Below are positions 4,602 to 5,807 of a stretch of DNA of 5,807 nt, piece by piece (the first letter of the stretch is position 1; each line of letters begins with the position of its first letter). This DNA is from Rickettsiales bacterium (GTDB taxonomy: Bacteria > Pseudomonadota > Alphaproteobacteria > Rs-D84). The notes below the pieces were generated by a model. It ran no database searches and had not been told where the DNA came from. It saw only the letters and a program-made list of their open reading frames with translations. The translations under genes and the position numbers were made by a program. The stretch lies in NCBI GenBank assembly GCA_031267375.1, contig JAIRZE010000029.1:1-5807 (forward strand). The letters are read 5' to 3'.

Positions 4602-5002
4602 TGGGAATAAAAGTTGGTTCAAATATGAACAGTATTTTTTATACAGATGTTTTTATTATGTGATTCAAAAATATTTTTCCAACCAATAAAGACTCATAAA
4701 CCACCGATCTTATTATTTGCAAATAAATTTGTAATAAAAAATCACGATTTTATTTTGCGGCAAAATTAGAAAATCAGCGGATCGTTTTCTTGTATTTGAT
4801 GAAATATTTTCAAAAATAGTATGATAAAAACAGATGCTTTTTACAGTTTTGCGACGGATACATATGCGGCAATATATTCTAGTATATATTCGCGCTATAT
4901 TTTGTCTAAGGGCGGGATATACTGGGTCCTAGGCTGAGCATATATTCACAATTAATGGATTTGGCAGATTAATCTTTATATGTTCGCGGAATTTTTCAGA
5001 AT
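4602..5002. other. AT-rich convergent intergenic region without a supported gene
   Basis: About 400 bp lie between the ends of two convergent genes and are clearly richer in A and T than either neighbour. No frame with a plausible start, ribosome binding site and coding character is seen on either strand. A symmetrical hairpin is present at 4866-4895: GCG, a 2-nt mismatch, AATATAT, a 6-nt loop, ATATATT, a 2-nt mismatch, CGC. A GC-rich island, GGGCGGGATATACTGGGTCC, starts at 4910. ACAGATG(C/T)TTTTTA occurs twice, near 4643 and 4830. Confidence 0.5.
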
Positions 5003-5025
5003 TGTTTTTGCGATTTGCAAAAACA
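5003..5025 (-). terminator. Hairpin downstream of the TPR gene, possible terminator
   Basis: TGTTTTTGC (5003-5011) and GCAAAAACA (5017-5025) form a perfect 9-bp stem around GATTT. On the minus strand it lies about 20 nt after the stop of the TPR gene. It lacks a clean T run on that strand, so its role as terminator is tentative. Confidence 0.35.
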
Positions 5026-5045
5026 TGAAAGATTATTCATAAAAT

Positions 5046-5807
5046 TTATCTGGTTTTGCGAATTTTTTTCTTCAAAATCGATTCGGATGTCTGCCCGTCA
5101 TCGGATAATTCCAATGCGCGCAAATATGCTTCGCGCGCTTTCTTTGCATCGCCCGATTCGACATACATATCACCCAGATGTTCAAACATTGCTGAATTCG
5201 ATTGCGCAACTTTTGCAATTTTTTGCAAAATCGAAATTGCAGATTCGACGCCTTCTTTTTTCCATACAATCATAGCCAAAGTATCCCATGCGCCTATGTC
5301 GGACGGGAACTTTTTCAGCAATATCATTGCGATCTGGTATGCTTCATCCAGATTTTGCCCGGATTCCGCCCAGACTTGGGCCTGTTCAGCCAAAATGCCG
5401 GTGTCGCGTGGCGAAAGATCGGCCGCATGAGTAATATCAGCATCCGCACGGACCAGGTCGCCAGACTGCCGATATATCCGCGTGCGCAGGGTTAATAAAA
5501 ATGCGCGGCCCATATCTGTCAAATCTGGTGTTTTCAAGGCGCGATTTACGACCTTTAAAGCATCATTTTCCCGGCCTTTTTGAAGGTTTTTATCAACCAA
5601 TTTCAATATTGCCGGCATAAACAATGGGTTTTTATCGAGCGCGGACGTCAGCATCTTTCGCATTTTATAGAAATTACCGGCCTTTTCGGCATTTTTTAAT
5701 AGGATAAATGGCTGATAAAGACTGTCGTTGCCGATCTTATTAAAGAATTCATCCGCTTTATCATAATTGCCTGAATTATAGAAAAACGCGCCCATGTAAT
5801 AATTCAG
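5046..5807 (-). CDS. Tetratricopeptide-repeat protein, 5' end beyond window
   Basis: The frame stays open to the window edge (LNYYMGAFF...), so the N-terminus is missing; the ATG at 5795-5793 is probably internal. At least 253 residues are visible, ending with TAA at 5048-5046. Counting from that Met, helix-turn-helix TPR units are seen at about 1-24 (GAFFYNSGNYDKADEFFNKI), 96-131 (RTRIYRQSGDLVRADADITHAADLSP), 132-166 (AQVWAESGQNLDEAYQIAMILLKKFP), 168-200 and 201-234. The last is the most canonical: LGDMYVESGDAKKAREAYLRALEL. The tail is basic (ILKKKIRKTR). TPR arrays are protein-binding scaffolds; no enzymatic domain is visible and the partner cannot be told from this part. The gene converges on queH. 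Confidence 0.85.
   Translation of the reverse strand: MNYYMGAFFYNSGNYDKADEFFNKIGNDSLYQPFILLKNAEKAGNFYKMRKMLTSALDKNPLFMPAILKLVDKNLQKGRENDALKVVNRALKTPDLTDMGRAFLLTLRTRIYRQSGDLVRADADITHAADLSPRDTGILAEQAQVWAESGQNLDEAYQIAMILLKKFPSDIGAWDTLAMIVWKKEGVESAISILQKIAKVAQSNSAMFEHLGDMYVESGDAKKAREAYLRALELSDDGQTSESILKKKIRKTR

Noticed and set aside
5056..5430. Plus-strand 124-codon frame opposite the TPR gene
   Set aside because: The minus strand shows clear TPR helices continuing to the window edge; the plus frame is its shadow.

Overview
The window reads as a chromosomal segment of an uncultured alphaproteobacterium. The evidence is a Pal lipoprotein with the GNCDERGT form of the OmpA-like motif, a diverged uracil-DNA glycosylase-like protein similar in layout to alphaproteobacterial family 4 enzymes, and a tRNA-Val. 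The compact genes are riddled with small palindromes and heptanucleotide tandem repeats, some of them inside reading frames. I suspect one of the repeat-rich, gut- or host-associated lineages, but that is inference and no taxonomic marker gene is present.

Layout. 1-452 (minus): 5' part of a uracil-DNA glycosylase-superfamily-like gene whose N-terminal region carries a 29-bp palindrome and heptad repeats in frame. 453-793: divergent intergenic region with a plus-strand promoter and a 264-bp element with 31-bp terminal inverted repeats (MITE-like). 794-1213: pal, followed by an intrinsic terminator and a perfect 19-bp-arm palindrome. 1314-1641: a tRNA promoter, a 3'-truncated tRNA-Val copy, a palindrome-bearing segment, then an intact tRNA-Val(GAC). 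1642-1922: an A/T-rich inverted repeat, an imperfect hairpin, a good promoter and a 49-bp heptad array that runs up to the metG start codon. 1923-4004: metG, with two palindromic insertions and an unusual C-terminal tRNA-binding domain. 4001-4576: queH, overlapping metG by ATGA. 4577-5045: AT-rich convergent intergenic region with hairpins but no gene that I can support. 5046-5807 (minus): 3' part of a TPR protein gene.

Functional theme. metG and queH are translationally coupled and both act on tRNA (methionine charging; the last step of queuosine synthesis), and they follow a tRNA-Val locus. Pal belongs to the Tol-Pal envelope system; no tol or cpoB gene lies beside it here. I see no defence system, CRISPR array or complete transposon.

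The most interesting signal is the repeat ecology. Several hairpins share the core GCAAAGC but have unrelated, perfectly paired arms. Two related GGACGCGC palindromes sit in frame in metG. Heptad arrays occur both inside a reading frame and in place of a ribosome binding site. A tRNA gene has lost its 3' end where palindromic sequence begins. The PheT-like appendix on MetRS is the most interesting protein-level feature.
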